Shown here piece by piece: positions 11,126-21,310 of a stretch of DNA of 64,000 nt. Below the pieces are notes generated by a model that saw only the letters and a program-made list of their open reading frames with translations, was not told the DNA's origin and made no database searches. How positions within the stretch are numbered: position 1 is the stretch's first letter; each line of letters opens with the position of its first letter. A program made the position numbers and the translations under genes. Source of the DNA: Pseudomonas sp. MAG733B (GTDB lineage: Bacteria > Pseudomonadota > Gammaproteobacteria > Pseudomonadales > Pseudomonadaceae); NCBI RefSeq assembly GCF_036884845.1, contig NZ_CP145732.1, positions 1,488,001-1,552,000 on the forward strand. The letters run 5' to 3'.

Positions 11126-13225
11126 TTAAACATCCATAGGTCGGTTGGCTGCCTGGATCGCGGTCAGCGCGATGGTGTAGACGATGTCGTCGACTTGCGC
11201 GCCGCGCGGCAAATCGTTCACCGGTTTGCGCAGGCCTTGCAGCATCGGCCCGAGGCTGACGCAGTCGGCGCTGCGCTGCACGGCTTTGTGGGTGGTGTTG
11301 CCAGTGTTGAGGTCGGGGAACACGAACACCGTGGCGCGACCGGCCACCTGGCTGTTCGGTGCCATTTGCCGGGCCACGGCTTCGTTGGCGGCGGCGTCGT
11401 ACTGCAACGGGCCGTCGATCAACAGCGAGTGCTGTTGTTCGTGGGCCAGCAGCGTCGCTTCGCGGACCTTCTCGACTTCTTCGCCACTGGCCGACTCACC
11501 GCTGGAGTAGCTGATCATCGCCACTCGCGGGGTGATGCCGAACGCCGCTGCCGAATCCGCACTTTGCAGTGCAATCTCGGCCAGCTCGCTGGCGCTTGGG
11601 TGCGGGTTCATCACGCAGTCGCCATAGACCAGCACTTCTTCTGGAAACAGCATGAAGAACACCGACGACACCAGTGTGCAACCCGGTGCGGTTTTAATCA
11701 GTTGAAGGGCCGGGCGAATGGTGTTGGCGGTGGAGTGAATCACGCCCGACACCAGTCCATCGACTTCATCCAGCGCCAGCATCATGGTGCCGATCACCAC
11801 GGTGTCTTCCAGTTGCTGCTCGGCCATCGGCGCGTTGAGACTTTTGCTTTTGCGCAGCGAAACCATCGGCTCGACGTAGCGTTCGCGGATCAGGTCCGGA
11901 TCCAGAATTTCCAGCCCCGGTGGCAACTCGATCCCTTGGGCGCGGGCAACGGCCTGCACGTCTTCGGGTTTGGCCAACAACACACAACGGGCAATGCCTC
12001 GGGCTTGGCAGATTGCGGCCGCTTGAACGGTCAGTGGCTCGCTGCCTTCGGGCAGGACGATGCGTTTGTTGGCGTTCTGCGCGCGCTGGATCAGTTGATA
12101 GCGGAACACCGCTGGCGACAGGCGCATTTCGCGTGGCGTGCCGCAACGCTGGTGCAGCCACTTGGCATCGAGATGACTGGCAACGAAATCAGTGATGATC
12201 TCGGCGCGTTCGCGGTCGTCGATCGGGATTTCCTTGTTCAGCCCGTTCAACTGGTTGGCGGTGTCGTAAGAACCGGTACTCACCGACAACACCGGCAAGC
12301 CTGCCTGCAACGCGCCCCGGCACAAATCCATGATGCGCGGGTCGGGCAGGGTGTCGCTGGTCAGTAACAGGCCGGCCAGCGGTACGCCGTTCATGGCCGC
12401 GAGGCTGACGGCGAGGATGATGTCGTCGCGATCGCCGGGGGTCACCACCAGCACGCCGGGCTTGAGCAGCTCCACGGTGTTGCGCATGGTGCGCGCGCAG
12501 ATGATGATTTTGGTCATGCGCCGGGTTTCATAATCGCCTGCGTTGAGCACTTGTGCGCCCATCAGATCAGCAACGTCACGGGTGCGCGGCGCGTTCAGTT
12601 CCGGTTGGAACGGAATGCAACCCAACAAGCGGAAATCGCCGCTGCGCAACAGCGGTGAATGCTCCTTCAGGCGCGAGGCGAAGGCTTCCATGCTTTCGTC
12701 GGTCTTGACCTTGTTGAGGATCACACCGAGGACTTTCGGGTCTTTCGGGCCGCCAAACAATTGGGCCTGCAACTCCACGCGACCGGAGAGTTCGGTCAGC
12801 ACTTCGTTTTCCGGCGCCGACACCAGAATCACCTCGGCGTCGAGACTCTTGGCCAGGTGCAGATTGACCCGCGCGGCGTAACTGGCGCTGCGCGTCGGCA
12901 CCATGCCTTCGACGATCAACACATCCTTGCCGATGGCGGCCTGCTGATAAAGCGTAATGATTTCTTCGAGCAACTCATCCAGCTGACCGTCGCCAAGCAT
13001 GCGCTCGACATGTGCCAGTCCCAGCGGCTGCGGCGGTTTCAGGCCGTGGGTGCGGGCCACCAGTTCGGTGGAGCGCTCAGGCCCGGTGTCACCCGGATGC
13101 GGTTGGGCGATCGGTTTGAAAAAGCCGACCTTGAGGCCGGCGCGCTCAAGCGTACGCACCAGCCCGAGGCTGATGGAGGTCAGACCCACGCCAAAATCGG
13201 TGGGTGCGATAAAAAAAGTTTGCAT
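11126..13225 (-). CDS. pta: Phosphate acetyltransferase, long form
   Basis: 699-residue Pta converting acetyl-CoA and phosphate to acetyl phosphate and CoA. It is the long enterobacterial form: an N-terminal P-loop-like BioD-related domain (starting TFFIAPTDFGVGLTS), a central DRTGG regulatory domain (about 220-330) and the C-terminal PTA_PTB catalytic domain (about 375-690) with VLPEGSEPLTVQAA and GLVSGVIHSTANTIRPALQ. No ackA gene is visible beside it in this window. The gene precedes the acyltransferase in one operon. Confidence 0.96.
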   Translation of the reverse strand: MQTFFIAPTDFGVGLTSISLGLVRTLERAGLKVGFFKPIAQPHPGDTGPERSTELVARTHGLKPPQPLGLAHVERMLGDGQLDELLEEIITLYQQAAIGKDVLIVEGMVPTRSASYAARVNLHLAKSLDAEVILVSAPENEVLTELSGRVELQAQLFGGPKDPKVLGVILNKVKTDESMEAFASRLKEHSPLLRSGDFRLLGCIPFQPELNAPRTRDVADLMGAQVLNAGDYETRRMTKIIICARTMRNTVELLKPGVLVVTPGDRDDIILAVSLAAMNGVPLAGLLLTSDTLPDPRIMDLCRGALQAGLPVLSVSTGSYDTANQLNGLNKEIPIDDRERAEIITDFVASHLDAKWLHQRCGTPREMRLSPAVFRYQLIQRAQNANKRIVLPEGSEPLTVQAAAICQARGIARCVLLAKPEDVQAVARAQGIELPPGLEILDPDLIRERYVEPMVSLRKSKSLNAPMAEQQLEDTVVIGTMMLALDEVDGLVSGVIHSTANTIRPALQLIKTAPGCTLVSSVFFMLFPEEVLVYGDCVMNPHPSASELAEIALQSADSAAAFGITPRVAMISYSSGESASGEEVEKVREATLLAHEQQHSLLIDGPLQYDAAANEAVARQMAPNSQVAGRATVFVFPDLNTGNTTHKAVQRSADCVSLGPMLQGLRKPVNDLPRGAQVDDIVYTIALTAIQAANRPMDV

Positions 13226-13284
13226 GCGGATTCTCTAAAGGAGCAGGCAAAGGTGAACGCCTATAGCTGGCGATCTACCGAAAT

Positions 13285-13581
13285 TCAGTCGCCAAGGTTA
13301 TCGCTAACCGAGCCTTGTGCGCACCAACCGCAAGCAAAGGGCTGGCCTATTTTTTCAAGACGTTGCGCAGGGTCCATGACCCAGGCCCGCGATTGCCACG
13401 GTGGCTGGTGTCGCAGGTGTTGAGTGTGGCCGCAGGAAAGTTCGGCCACCCAGTGGCCGTCCTCGTCCTGATGGAAGCCTGTGATCGTCGCAACCCGTTT
13501 GTCCGGGTTGTGTTCGCTTTCGGACGATTGCTTCGCTAAACTTGGCCTTTCTATATTCTTATGCAAAAGGTCTCGCCCCAT
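13285..13581 (-). CDS. DUF3565-family small protein
   Basis: About 98 residues with the family core ATITGFHQDEDGHWVAELSCGHTQHLRHQPPW... and a C-terminal CGWC pair; the Cys/His layout (CGHTQH, CGWC) suggests a metal-binding ribbon, but no function is established. Start uncertain: ATG at 13581 shares two bases with the slyD start codon on the other strand, while a TTG at 13566 is the other candidate. Either way the slyD promoter lies inside or across its 5' end. Confidence 0.7.
   Translation of the reverse strand: MGRDLLHKNIERPSLAKQSSESEHNPDKRVATITGFHQDEDGHWVAELSCGHTQHLRHQPPWQSRAWVMDPAQRLEKIGQPFACGWCAQGSVSDNLGD
13528..13557 (+). promoter_or_regulatory. Putative sigma70 promoter of slyD
   Basis: TTGCTT (13528-13533) and TATATT (13552-13557) separated by 18 bases, 23 bases before the slyD ATG. 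It lies within the 5' coding part of the oppositely transcribed DUF3565 gene. Confidence 0.5.
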
Positions 13582-14065
13582 GCTGATCGCCGCCAATAAG
13601 GCTGTCTCCATCGACTATACCCTGACCAACGACGCTGGTGAGGTCATCGACAGCTCCGCCGGCGGCGCGCCGCTGGTCTACCTGCAAGGCGCAGGTAACA
13701 TCATCCCGGGTCTGGAAAAGGCTCTGGAAGGCAAAGCAGTCGGCGACGAGCTGACCGTAGCCGTTGAACCTGAAGACGCTTACGGCGAATACGCTGCCGA
13801 ACTGGTCAGCACCCTGAGCCGCAGCATGTTCGAAGGCGTCGACGAACTGGAAGTGGGCATGCAGTTCCACGCTTCCGCTCCGGACGGCCAGATGCAGATC
13901 GTGACCATCCGCGATCTGGACGGCGACGACGTCACCGTCGACGGCAACCACCCGTTGGCTGGTCAGCGCCTGAACTTCCAGGTCAAGATCATCAGCATCC
14001 GTGATGCCAGCCAGGAAGAAATCGCTCATGGTCACGTCCATGGCGAAGGTGGCCATCACCACTGA
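13580..14065 (+). CDS. slyD: FKBP-type peptidyl-prolyl isomerase SlyD
   Basis: 161-residue cytoplasmic prolyl isomerase/chaperone. The FKBP core opens with MLIAANKAVSIDYTLTNDAGEVID, is interrupted by the insert-in-flap chaperone domain (about 65-125) and returns near GQRLNFQVKIISI. The C-terminus is short and His-rich (HGHVHGEGGHHH), as in metal-binding SlyD proteins that serve nickel enzymes, though less Cys/His-rich than E. coli SlyD. Start chosen at the family MLI start rather than the upstream in-frame ATG at 13481. A terminator follows. Confidence 0.93.
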   Translation: MLIAANKAVSIDYTLTNDAGEVIDSSAGGAPLVYLQGAGNIIPGLEKALEGKAVGDELTVAVEPEDAYGEYAAELVSTLSRSMFEGVDELEVGMQFHASAPDGQMQIVTIRDLDGDDVTVDGNHPLAGQRLNFQVKIISIRDASQEEIAHGHVHGEGGHHH

Positions 14066-14095
14066 TTTTCTGCGCTAAGCTTTCGAGAACTGGAG

Positions 14096-14118
14096 AGGCG
14101 CCCCGAGGGCGCCTTTTT
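14096..14118 (+). terminator. Rho-independent terminator of slyD
   Basis: AGGCGCC-CCGAG-GGCGCCT-type hairpin followed by TTTTT, about 30 bases after the slyD stop. Confidence 0.85.
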
Positions 14119-14189
14119 AGTCTGCGGCTGTCCCAAGCGACACCGCCAAGTGGCTGTTTCGAGAAGAACACGGGAATCTGGAGTACGTC

Positions 14190-14672
14190 ATGAGTGCTTT
14201 TCACGACCTTAATTTGACAGCCCTGGATGGTCAGGCGCTACCTTTGGCGCCTTTCAAGGGGCACGTCGTGCTGGTGGTCAACGTTGCCTCCAAATGTGGC
14301 CTGACCCCACAGTACGCGGCATTGGAAAACCTCTACCAGCAATACAAGGGCAAGGGTTTCAGCGTGCTTGGCCTGCCGTGCAACCAGTTTGCCGGGCAGG
14401 AACCGGGTTCCGAGCAAGAGATCCAGGAGTTTTGCAGCCTCAACTATGGCGTGACTTTTCCGTTGTCCAGCAAGCTGGAAGTCAACGGTCATGAGCGTCA
14501 TCAGCTGTACAAGCTGCTGGCCGGCGAGGGCGCCGAATTCCCCGGCGACATTACCTGGAACTTCGAGAAGTTCCTGCTGGGTAAGGACGGGCGTGTGCTG
14601 GCGCGGTTTTCCCCGCGTACACCACCGGATGATCCGGCCGTGGTTCAGGCGATTGAAAAAGCCCTGAGCTGA
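14190..14672 (+). CDS. Glutathione peroxidase (Cys type)
   Basis: 160-residue thiol peroxidase of the glutathione peroxidase family, which reduces hydroperoxides using glutathione or thioredoxin. Catalytic Cys36 is in NVASKCGLTPQ, the conserved Gln in NQFAGQEPGS and the Trp-Asn pair in TWNFEKFL complete the tetrad. It uses Cys, not selenocysteine. The start ATG at 14190 is preceded by CTGGAG. It stands alone between slyD and an OYE reductase, the same order as in other Pseudomonas genomes as recalled. No peroxide-responsive operator was recognised. Confidence 0.93.
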   Translation: MSAFHDLNLTALDGQALPLAPFKGHVVLVVNVASKCGLTPQYAALENLYQQYKGKGFSVLGLPCNQFAGQEPGSEQEIQEFCSLNYGVTFPLSSKLEVNGHERHQLYKLLAGEGAEFPGDITWNFEKFLLGKDGRVLARFSPRTPPDDPAVVQAIEKALS

Positions 14673-14684
14673 TACAGCAACTTC

Positions 14685-14760
14685 AAAAGATCGCAGCCTT
14701 CGGCAGCTCCTACAGGTGTACACATTCTTCTGTAGGAGCTGCCGAAGGCTGCGATCTTTT
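14685..14760. repeat. Long inverted repeat, GATCGCAGCCTTCGGCAGC class
   Basis: Almost perfect inverted copies of AAAGATCGCAGCCTTCGGC...CTCCTACAG around a short spacer. This is a different REP class from the GCGGGCTTGCTCGCG one; a second copy is at 45872-45950. The long stem followed by TTTT could also end transcription of the peroxidase gene. Confidence 0.88.
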
Positions 14761-14866
14761 ACTTTGTGTCTTTTGACTCTTAATCAACAAAATCAATAAT
14801 GCTGTTCAAGGCGTCGGACTCTCCATATTATCGCCGTCATAAAGTCATTCTTCCGTGGAGCGTCCC

Positions 14867-15970
14867 ATGCCCGTAAAAGCCCTGTTCAAACCGTTCCACC
14901 TCGGCACCCTCGAACTGCCGACCCGTGTCGTCATGGCGCCGATGACCCGCTCGTTCTCACCCGGTGGCGTACCGAATTCCAAAGTGATCGAGTACTACCG
15001 TCGTCGCGCGGCGGCTGGCGTCGGCCTGATCATCACCGAAGGCACCACCGTCGGCCACAAGGCTTCCAACGGCTACCCGAATGTTCCGCATTTCTATGGT
15101 GACGCGGCATTGGCCGGCTGGAAGAAAGTCGTTGATGCAGTGCACGCCGAAGGCGGCAAGATCGTTCCGCAGCTGTGGCATGTGGGCAGCGTGCGCCGCA
15201 TCGGCACCGAGCCAGACGCCAGTGTGCCGGGTTACGGTCCGTCGGAAAAAATCAAAGACGGTCAGGTCGTAGTCCACGGCATGACCCAGCAAGACATTCA
15301 GGACGTGATCGCTGCGTTCGCCCAAGCCGCCAAGGATGCCCAGAGCATCGGCATGGACGGCGTGGAAATCCACGGTGCCCACGGCTATCTGATCGACCAG
15401 TTCTTCTGGGAAGGCAGCAACCAGCGTACCGATGAATACGGCGGCAGCCTGGCCAATCGCTCGCGTTTCGCCATCGAGCTGATTCAGGCAGTGCGTGCAG
15501 CGGTCGGTGAAGGTTTCCCGATCATTTTCCGTTTCTCGCAGTGGAAGCAGCAGGATTACACCGCGCGTCTGGTGCAGACGCCGGAAGCCTTGGGTGAATT
15601 TCTCAAGCCGTTGTCTGACGCCGGCGTGGATATTTTCCACTGCTCGACGCGCCGTTTCTGGGAGCCGGAGTTCGACGGTTCCGAACTGAACCTGGCTGGC
15701 TGGACCCGCAAGCTCACCGGCAAGCCGACCATCACCGTAGGCAGCGTCGGCCTGGATGGCGAGTTCCTGCAGTTCATGGTCAACACCGACAAGGTCGCGC
15801 AACCGGCCAGCCTGGAAAAACTGCTGGAGCGTTTGAACAACGATGAGTTCGACCTGGTGGCGGTCGGTCGTGCGCTGTTGGTGGATCCGGACTGGGCGCA
15901 GAAAGTGCGTGACGGTCGTGAGGAAGACATCCTGCCGTTCAGCCGTGAGGCGTTGATGACGCTGGTTTAA
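14867..15970 (+). CDS. Old Yellow Enzyme family NADH:flavin oxidoreductase
   Basis: 367-residue FMN-dependent ene-reductase of the OYE/12-oxophytodienoate reductase family, reducing activated C=C bonds with NAD(P)H. TIM-barrel motifs are MAPMTRS near residue 24, the active-site block GMDGVEIHGAHGYLIDQF (about 163-181), NQRTDEYGGS and, at the end, LVAVGRALLVDPDW, the phosphate-binding strand. ATG at 14867 fits the family N-terminus (MPVKALFKPFHLG); the upstream GTG only adds four residues. Physiological substrate unknown. No regulator adjoins it directly. Confidence 0.9.
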   Translation: MPVKALFKPFHLGTLELPTRVVMAPMTRSFSPGGVPNSKVIEYYRRRAAAGVGLIITEGTTVGHKASNGYPNVPHFYGDAALAGWKKVVDAVHAEGGKIVPQLWHVGSVRRIGTEPDASVPGYGPSEKIKDGQVVVHGMTQQDIQDVIAAFAQAAKDAQSIGMDGVEIHGAHGYLIDQFFWEGSNQRTDEYGGSLANRSRFAIELIQAVRAAVGEGFPIIFRFSQWKQQDYTARLVQTPEALGEFLKPLSDAGVDIFHCSTRRFWEPEFDGSELNLAGWTRKLTGKPTITVGSVGLDGEFLQFMVNTDKVAQPASLEKLLERLNNDEFDLVAVGRALLVDPDWAQKVRDGREEDILPFSREALMTLV

Positions 15971-15980
15971 GCCTGATCAA

Positions 15981-16063
15981 TCCCCATCGCCAGCAGGCTG
16001 GCTCCCACAGGTTCTGTGTACACCGCAGATCCCATGTGGGAGCCAGCCTGCTGGCGATGAGGG
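15981..16063. repeat. REP doublet, CAGCAGGCTGGCTCCCACA class
   Basis: Inverted pair CATCGCCAGCAGGCTGGC...GCCAGCCTGCTGGCGATG between convergent genes. Related in layout to, but distinct in sequence from, the other REP classes here. Confidence 0.88.
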
Positions 16064-16082
16064 ACTCCAAGTCAGCAAAACA

Positions 16083-17258
16083 TCAGGGCACCGTCGGCGC
16101 ATTCGGCACCACCTGCTCCCCAACACAAGCACCCCGCAACTGCCCTTCAAATTGTTCAATGATCGCCGCCCAACCCTGCCGACTGGCATGCTGGCGCGCA
16201 TTGAGCCGCACGCAGCGCAAGGTTTCGCGCTCTTCCAGCAACCACACCGCCGCATCGCAGAACGCCTCTTCGTCCCCCGGCATCGCCAACACGCCGTTGT
16301 AGCCATGGCGGATATGCTGCGCCGCTGCAGCCTGATCGTAAGCCACTACGCCCAACCCTGAAGCCAGCGCCTCCAGCACCACATTGCCGAAGGTTTCAGT
16401 CAGGCTGGGAAACAGAAACACATCCCCCGATGCATAGTGACTGGCCAGGGCTTCGCCGCGTTGGGCGCCGCAGAAGATCGCTTCGGGCATTTCGCTTTCC
16501 ATCAGCAGGCGTTGCGGGCCATCGCCCACCACGATCAGCTTCAGGTTGCGCTGTGGATAAGTCGCCTTGAGGGTGTTGAAGCAGCGCTTGAGCAAACCCA
16601 GGTTTTTCTCCTGCGCCAAACGTCCTACATGGATGACGGCAATGTCGTTCTCGCCCAGTCCCCATTGCTCGCGCAGCGCATTCAAGCGTTTGGCCGGGTG
16701 AAACAACTGGCTGTCGACGCCACGAGACAGCAAAGCCAGGCGCTCGAAATGCCGGCGCTCCAGTTCCATGCGCTGGCTGACACTCGGCACCAGCGTGAGG
16801 TTCGAACGATTGTGGAACCAGCGCAGGTAGTGGGTCAGCAGGCGCGTCAGCAAACCGAGGCCGTACTGGCTGGAATACTGCTGGAAATTGGTGTGAAAGC
16901 CGCTGACCACCGAAATGCCCAAACGCCGCGCCGCGCGCAATGCCGACAAGCCCAGTGGTCCCTCGGTGGCGATGTACAGCACATCCGGGCGCTGACGTTT
17001 CCATCGTCGCAGCAATTTGTGCATCGACGACTGTCCCCACTGCAAACCGGGATATCCCGGCAGCGGCCAGCCTCGGCACAGCAGCAATGCATCGTCGCTG
17101 CCTGCTGATTGATCGCAGCCCTGGCGCGGTCGCACCAATTCCACCTGATGCCCGCGCGCGCGCAAACCGTCGCACAAGCGACCAAGGGTATTGGCCACGC
17201 CGTTGATTTCGGGAGGAAAGGTTTCGGTGATCAGGGTGATATGCAGAGCTGTCGTCAT
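16083..17258 (-). CDS. Family 4 (GT-B) glycosyltransferase
   Basis: 391-residue glycosyltransferase with two Rossmann domains. The N-terminal acceptor domain begins ITLITETFPPEINGVANTLGRL; the C-terminal donor domain has VIHVGRLAQEKN, the ETFGNVVLEA (EX7E) motif near residue 307 and a following DQAAAAQHI. This resembles MshA/PimB-like and eukaryotic digalactosyl/sulfoquinovosyl transferases. Start set at ATG 17258 where homology begins. Substrate and product (glycolipid or glycan) cannot be told; it is separate from any polysaccharide cluster. Confidence 0.87.
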   Translation of the reverse strand: MTTALHITLITETFPPEINGVANTLGRLCDGLRARGHQVELVRPRQGCDQSAGSDDALLLCRGWPLPGYPGLQWGQSSMHKLLRRWKRQRPDVLYIATEGPLGLSALRAARRLGISVVSGFHTNFQQYSSQYGLGLLTRLLTHYLRWFHNRSNLTLVPSVSQRMELERRHFERLALLSRGVDSQLFHPAKRLNALREQWGLGENDIAVIHVGRLAQEKNLGLLKRCFNTLKATYPQRNLKLIVVGDGPQRLLMESEMPEAIFCGAQRGEALASHYASGDVFLFPSLTETFGNVVLEALASGLGVVAYDQAAAAQHIRHGYNGVLAMPGDEEAFCDAAVWLLEERETLRCVRLNARQHASRQGWAAIIEQFEGQLRGACVGEQVVPNAPTVP

Positions 17259-17322
17259 GACCTCAGTGTCGGCTGAGGCCATGTCGACGTTGTGACGGGC
17301 AGATGATGGATTTGTTACTGGC

Positions 17323-18075
17323 TCAGCGCTGGACCACCAGGTTTTCGGCACCGCGCTCGCGGACCCAGAACAACGTCGCCCCCGCCACGGCCGCCGGCAT
17401 CATCAGGATGTTGACCACCGGGATCAGCAACACCAGATACACGCTGCCGCCAAAACCCATGCTCTGCCAGCGCTTCTGCCGCAGCCAGGCGAGCATTTCG
17501 TTCCAGCCGAGTTTGTGGTTATCCGCCGGGTAGTCGATGTACTGGATCGCCATCATCCATACCCCGAACAGCAGCCACAGTGGCGCGGCGATGATGTTCA
17601 CCACCGGGATGAACGACAGGATGAACAAGCCGATTGCCCGGGGCAGGAAGTAACCGAGCTTGCGCATTTCCCGGGCCAGGGTGCGCGGGATCATCGCGAC
17701 CAGTTCGCCCCAGCTGAAGGCTGGGAAGTCGTCGGTGCCGCGCACCACCACTTCGACTTTCTCCGCGAGAAAACCGTTGAACGGCGCAGCGATGATGTTG
17801 GCGAGCATGGTGAAGGTGAAGAACACCATGAATATCACCAGCACCACGAACAGCGGCCAGAGAATGTAACTGAGAAAACTCAGCCACTCGGGCAGGGACG
17901 GCATCAGCGTATCGACCCACAGGCTGAACTGGTGGCCGGCCAGATAGATCAATCCGACGAACAGCACCAGGTTGATCGCCAGCGGCAACAATACGAACAA
18001 ACGCAGGCTTGGGCTGAGGACCAGTTTGAGGCCTTCGCGCAGGTATTGCGGGCCAGACAGAACGGGGGCGGGCAT
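17323..18075 (-). CDS. cysZ: Sulfate transporter CysZ
   Basis: 250-residue inner-membrane protein of the EI24/CysZ family, which supports sulfate uptake for cysteine synthesis. Hydrophobic segments lie near residues 25-45, 70-100, 145-185 and 210-235, with the family motif [25 protein letters not shown] at the N-terminus (listed in part) and [21 protein letters not shown]. Start ATG at 18075 fits this N-terminus. It is divergent from trxB. Together with cysD-cysNC in this window it belongs to sulfur assimilation, though the genes are 7 kb apart. Confidence 0.92.
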   Translation of the reverse strand: MPAPVLSGPQYLREGLKLVLSPSLRLFVLLPLAINLVLFVGLIYLAGHQFSLWVDTLMPSLPEWLSFLSYILWPLFVVLVIFMVFFTFTMLANIIAAPFNGFLAEKVEVVVRGTDDFPAFSWGELVAMIPRTLAREMRKLGYFLPRAIGLFILSFIPVVNIIAAPLWLLFGVWMMAIQYIDYPADNHKLGWNEMLAWLRQKRWQSMGFGGSVYLVLLIPVVNILMMPAAVAGATLFWVRERGAENLVVQR

Positions 18076-19347
<1,272 letters not shown>

Positions 19348-19366
19348 TTCTGTTTTCGTCGAAATG

Positions 19367-19391
19367 AAAAACCGGCTTCGGCCGGTTTTTT
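19367..19391 (+). terminator. Rho-independent terminator of trxB
   Basis: AAAACCGGC-TTCG-GCCGGTTTTTT hairpin with a stable UUCG-type loop. Confidence 0.9.
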
Positions 19392-19424
19392 GTGCGCACG
19401 ATTTAATGCCTGATCACAATCCAT

Positions 19425-19514
19425 TGTGGGAGCGGGCTTGCTCGCGAAAGCGTCGTTTCAGGTGGCATTAACATTGACTGTCGCACCGCATTCGCGAGCA
19501 AGCCCGTTCCCACA
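19425..19514. repeat. REP doublet, GGGAGCGGGCTTGCTCGCGAA class
   Basis: Inverted pair TGTGGGAGCGGGCTTGCTCG ... CGCGAGCAAGCCCG between convergent trxB and the aminotransferase. Confidence 0.92.
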
Positions 19515-19525
19515 GGGTGATGTGT

Positions 19526-20776
19526 TCAGGTCAGTTTGGCCAGGCAAGCCTCAAGAATATCCAGCCCTTCCTCCAGCACCGCTGCCTCGGTGGTCAACGG
19601 CGCCAACAGCCGAATGATGTGCCGCGACTTTCCGCTAGGCATCAGCAGCAAACCGGCGTCCCGCGCCAATGCCAGCAATTGCGTCAACTGCGCCGCTGCG
19701 GGCGAGCCGTCGGCATTCGCCAGTTCGATGCCGCGCATCGCGCCAACACCGGTCAGGCGTCCCAGATACGGCGACAGCTTGCTCGCGCGCCAGGTTTCGT
19801 AACGGCTGACAATCGCCTCTTCCTGCTGCGTACCCCACGCTTGCAGATTGGCATCGGTCATTTCGTCCAGCGTCGCCAATGCAGCGGCGCAGGCGATGGG
19901 GTTGCCGGAATAGGTGCCGCCGAGCCCGCCCTTGGGCAAGATGTCGAGCAGCGATTTGCGCCCGACGACCGCACCGAGCGGCACGCCACCGGCGATGCTT
20001 TTACCGAGCAGGATCAGGTCCGGCTCGATGCCCAGCCGCGAGAACGCAAAACGCTGACCGGTGCGGCCGAAGCCGGACTGGATTTCATCGGCGATCAGCA
20101 CAATGCCCTTCTCGTCGCAGAATTTGCGCAGCGCCTGGGCGAACTCGACGTCCATGGCCAGGAAACCCGCTTCGCCCTGCACCGGTTCGACGATGAAGCA
20201 GGCCACGTCCTCGACGTCGATTTCAACGCTGAACAACCGATCCATGGCCTTCAGCGCTTCAGCGCAAGTCACGCCGTTGTCCTGGCTGGGGAAGGGCAGG
20301 TGATACACCGGCCCCGGCAGTACGCCGACTTTCTGTTTGTAAGGCGCGACTTTGCCGTTGAGGTTGAGCGTGGCCAGGGTGCGACCGTGGAAGGCGCCAT
20401 CGAAGGCGATCACGGCCGTGCGGCCGGTCGCCCCACGGACGATCTTCAGCGCGTTCTCAGCCGCTTCGGCGCCGCTGTTGGTGAGCATGCCGCTGACCGG
20501 ATAATCGACCGGGATAAACGCGCTGAGGCGCTCCATCAAGTCGATGTAAGGGCCATGAGGCGCGGCGTTGAATGCGTAGTGGGTCAGGCGCGTGGCTTGT
20601 TCGCGAATGGCTTCGACGATTCGAGGATGGCAATGGCCGAGGTTGAGTACGCCGATGCCACCGACGAAGTCGATGTAGCGTTTGCCATCGGTGTCCCAGA
20701 CCTCGGCGTTTTTGCCGTGGCTGAGCGTGACAGGGTGAACGATATTGATCGACTGACTGATGGTTTCGCTGCGCAT
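19526..20776 (-). CDS. Class III omega-aminotransferase (4-aminobutyrate / 2-aminoadipate type)
   Basis: 416-residue PLP-dependent class III aminotransferase. Seen: YIDFVGGIGVLNLGHCHP, the SGAEAAENALKI cofactor turn, FDGAFHGRT, the LIADEIQSGFGRTG aspartate block and the PLP lysine in LLGKSIAGGVPLGAV. It resembles GabT but has a distinct N-terminus (MRSETISQSINIVHPVTLSHG); a P. putida relative of this type is recalled as a 2-aminoadipate transaminase in lysine catabolism. No gabD partner lies beside it. The precise substrate is therefore open between GABA, 5-aminovalerate and 2-aminoadipate. Confidence 0.85.
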   Translation of the reverse strand: MRSETISQSINIVHPVTLSHGKNAEVWDTDGKRYIDFVGGIGVLNLGHCHPRIVEAIREQATRLTHYAFNAAPHGPYIDLMERLSAFIPVDYPVSGMLTNSGAEAAENALKIVRGATGRTAVIAFDGAFHGRTLATLNLNGKVAPYKQKVGVLPGPVYHLPFPSQDNGVTCAEALKAMDRLFSVEIDVEDVACFIVEPVQGEAGFLAMDVEFAQALRKFCDEKGIVLIADEIQSGFGRTGQRFAFSRLGIEPDLILLGKSIAGGVPLGAVVGRKSLLDILPKGGLGGTYSGNPIACAAALATLDEMTDANLQAWGTQQEEAIVSRYETWRASKLSPYLGRLTGVGAMRGIELANADGSPAAAQLTQLLALARDAGLLLMPSGKSRHIIRLLAPLTTEAAVLEEGLDILEACLAKLT

Positions 20777-20894
20777 GGATGACCGGCTCGGAAGAAGGAG
20801 GACTTCTTTTTATCTAAGCCGTCAGCAGCGGTAGGGGGCAAACGAAATAAAGTTGCCGGGTCAATCTTAAAAGTCTGGATGTGTTGCTAGAACC

Positions 20895-20961
20895 TGTAGG
20901 AGCACGGCTTGCCGGCGATGGCGATTTCAAGTGCGCCATCGCCGGCAAGCCACGCTCCTAC
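20895..20961. repeat. REP doublet, TGTAGGAGC class
   Basis: TGTAGGAGCACGGCTTGCCG with its inverted partner CGGCAAGCCACGCTCCTACA, inner arms CGATGGCG/CGCCATCG. Confidence 0.88.
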
Positions 20962-20971
20962 AGAAAAGCTA

Positions 20972-21310
20972 TCAGCGGCGGGTCAGCGGCTGTTGAGCGA
21001 ACTTCACACCCGCCAGGCCATGGGCGATCAACGCACGGATATTGCCGTGATCGCTGCCTTCAGGAGTAGCCAGCACGGAGCGGTAATGCTCGCCGAACGC
21101 CAACAGCGCTTCTTCATCGCTAAGGCCTTCCAGCAACGCCAGACCCAGGGTCTTGCACGAACCTTCGTTCTGCCCGGCAGCGTTTTCCACGCCGCCATTG
21201 TTGAAGGCCTGGGGCTGATAGTCGTAGCCGGCGGCGATGAAGGCCAGGGTGTCGGCGAAGGCATGTTCGCCGCTCTTGAGGCTGGCGCGCAGGGTGTTCA
21301 AATCACTCAT
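20972..21310 (-). CDS. HopJ-family small protein
   Basis: 112-residue protein of the HopJ family, named after a P. syringae type III effector candidate but widespread in non-pathogens. It has the family text FIAAGYDYQPQAFNNGGVENAAGQNEGSCK and FGEHYRSVLATPEGSDHGNIRALI. No secretion signal is visible. It overlaps the end of the DUF1244 gene by eight bases, so the two are translationally coupled, and there is no type III secretion gene in the window. A housekeeping role is more likely than effector function; the actual role is unknown. Confidence 0.8.
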   Translation of the reverse strand: MSDLNTLRASLKSGEHAFADTLAFIAAGYDYQPQAFNNGGVENAAGQNEGSCKTLGLALLEGLSDEEALLAFGEHYRSVLATPEGSDHGNIRALIAHGLAGVKFAQQPLTRR

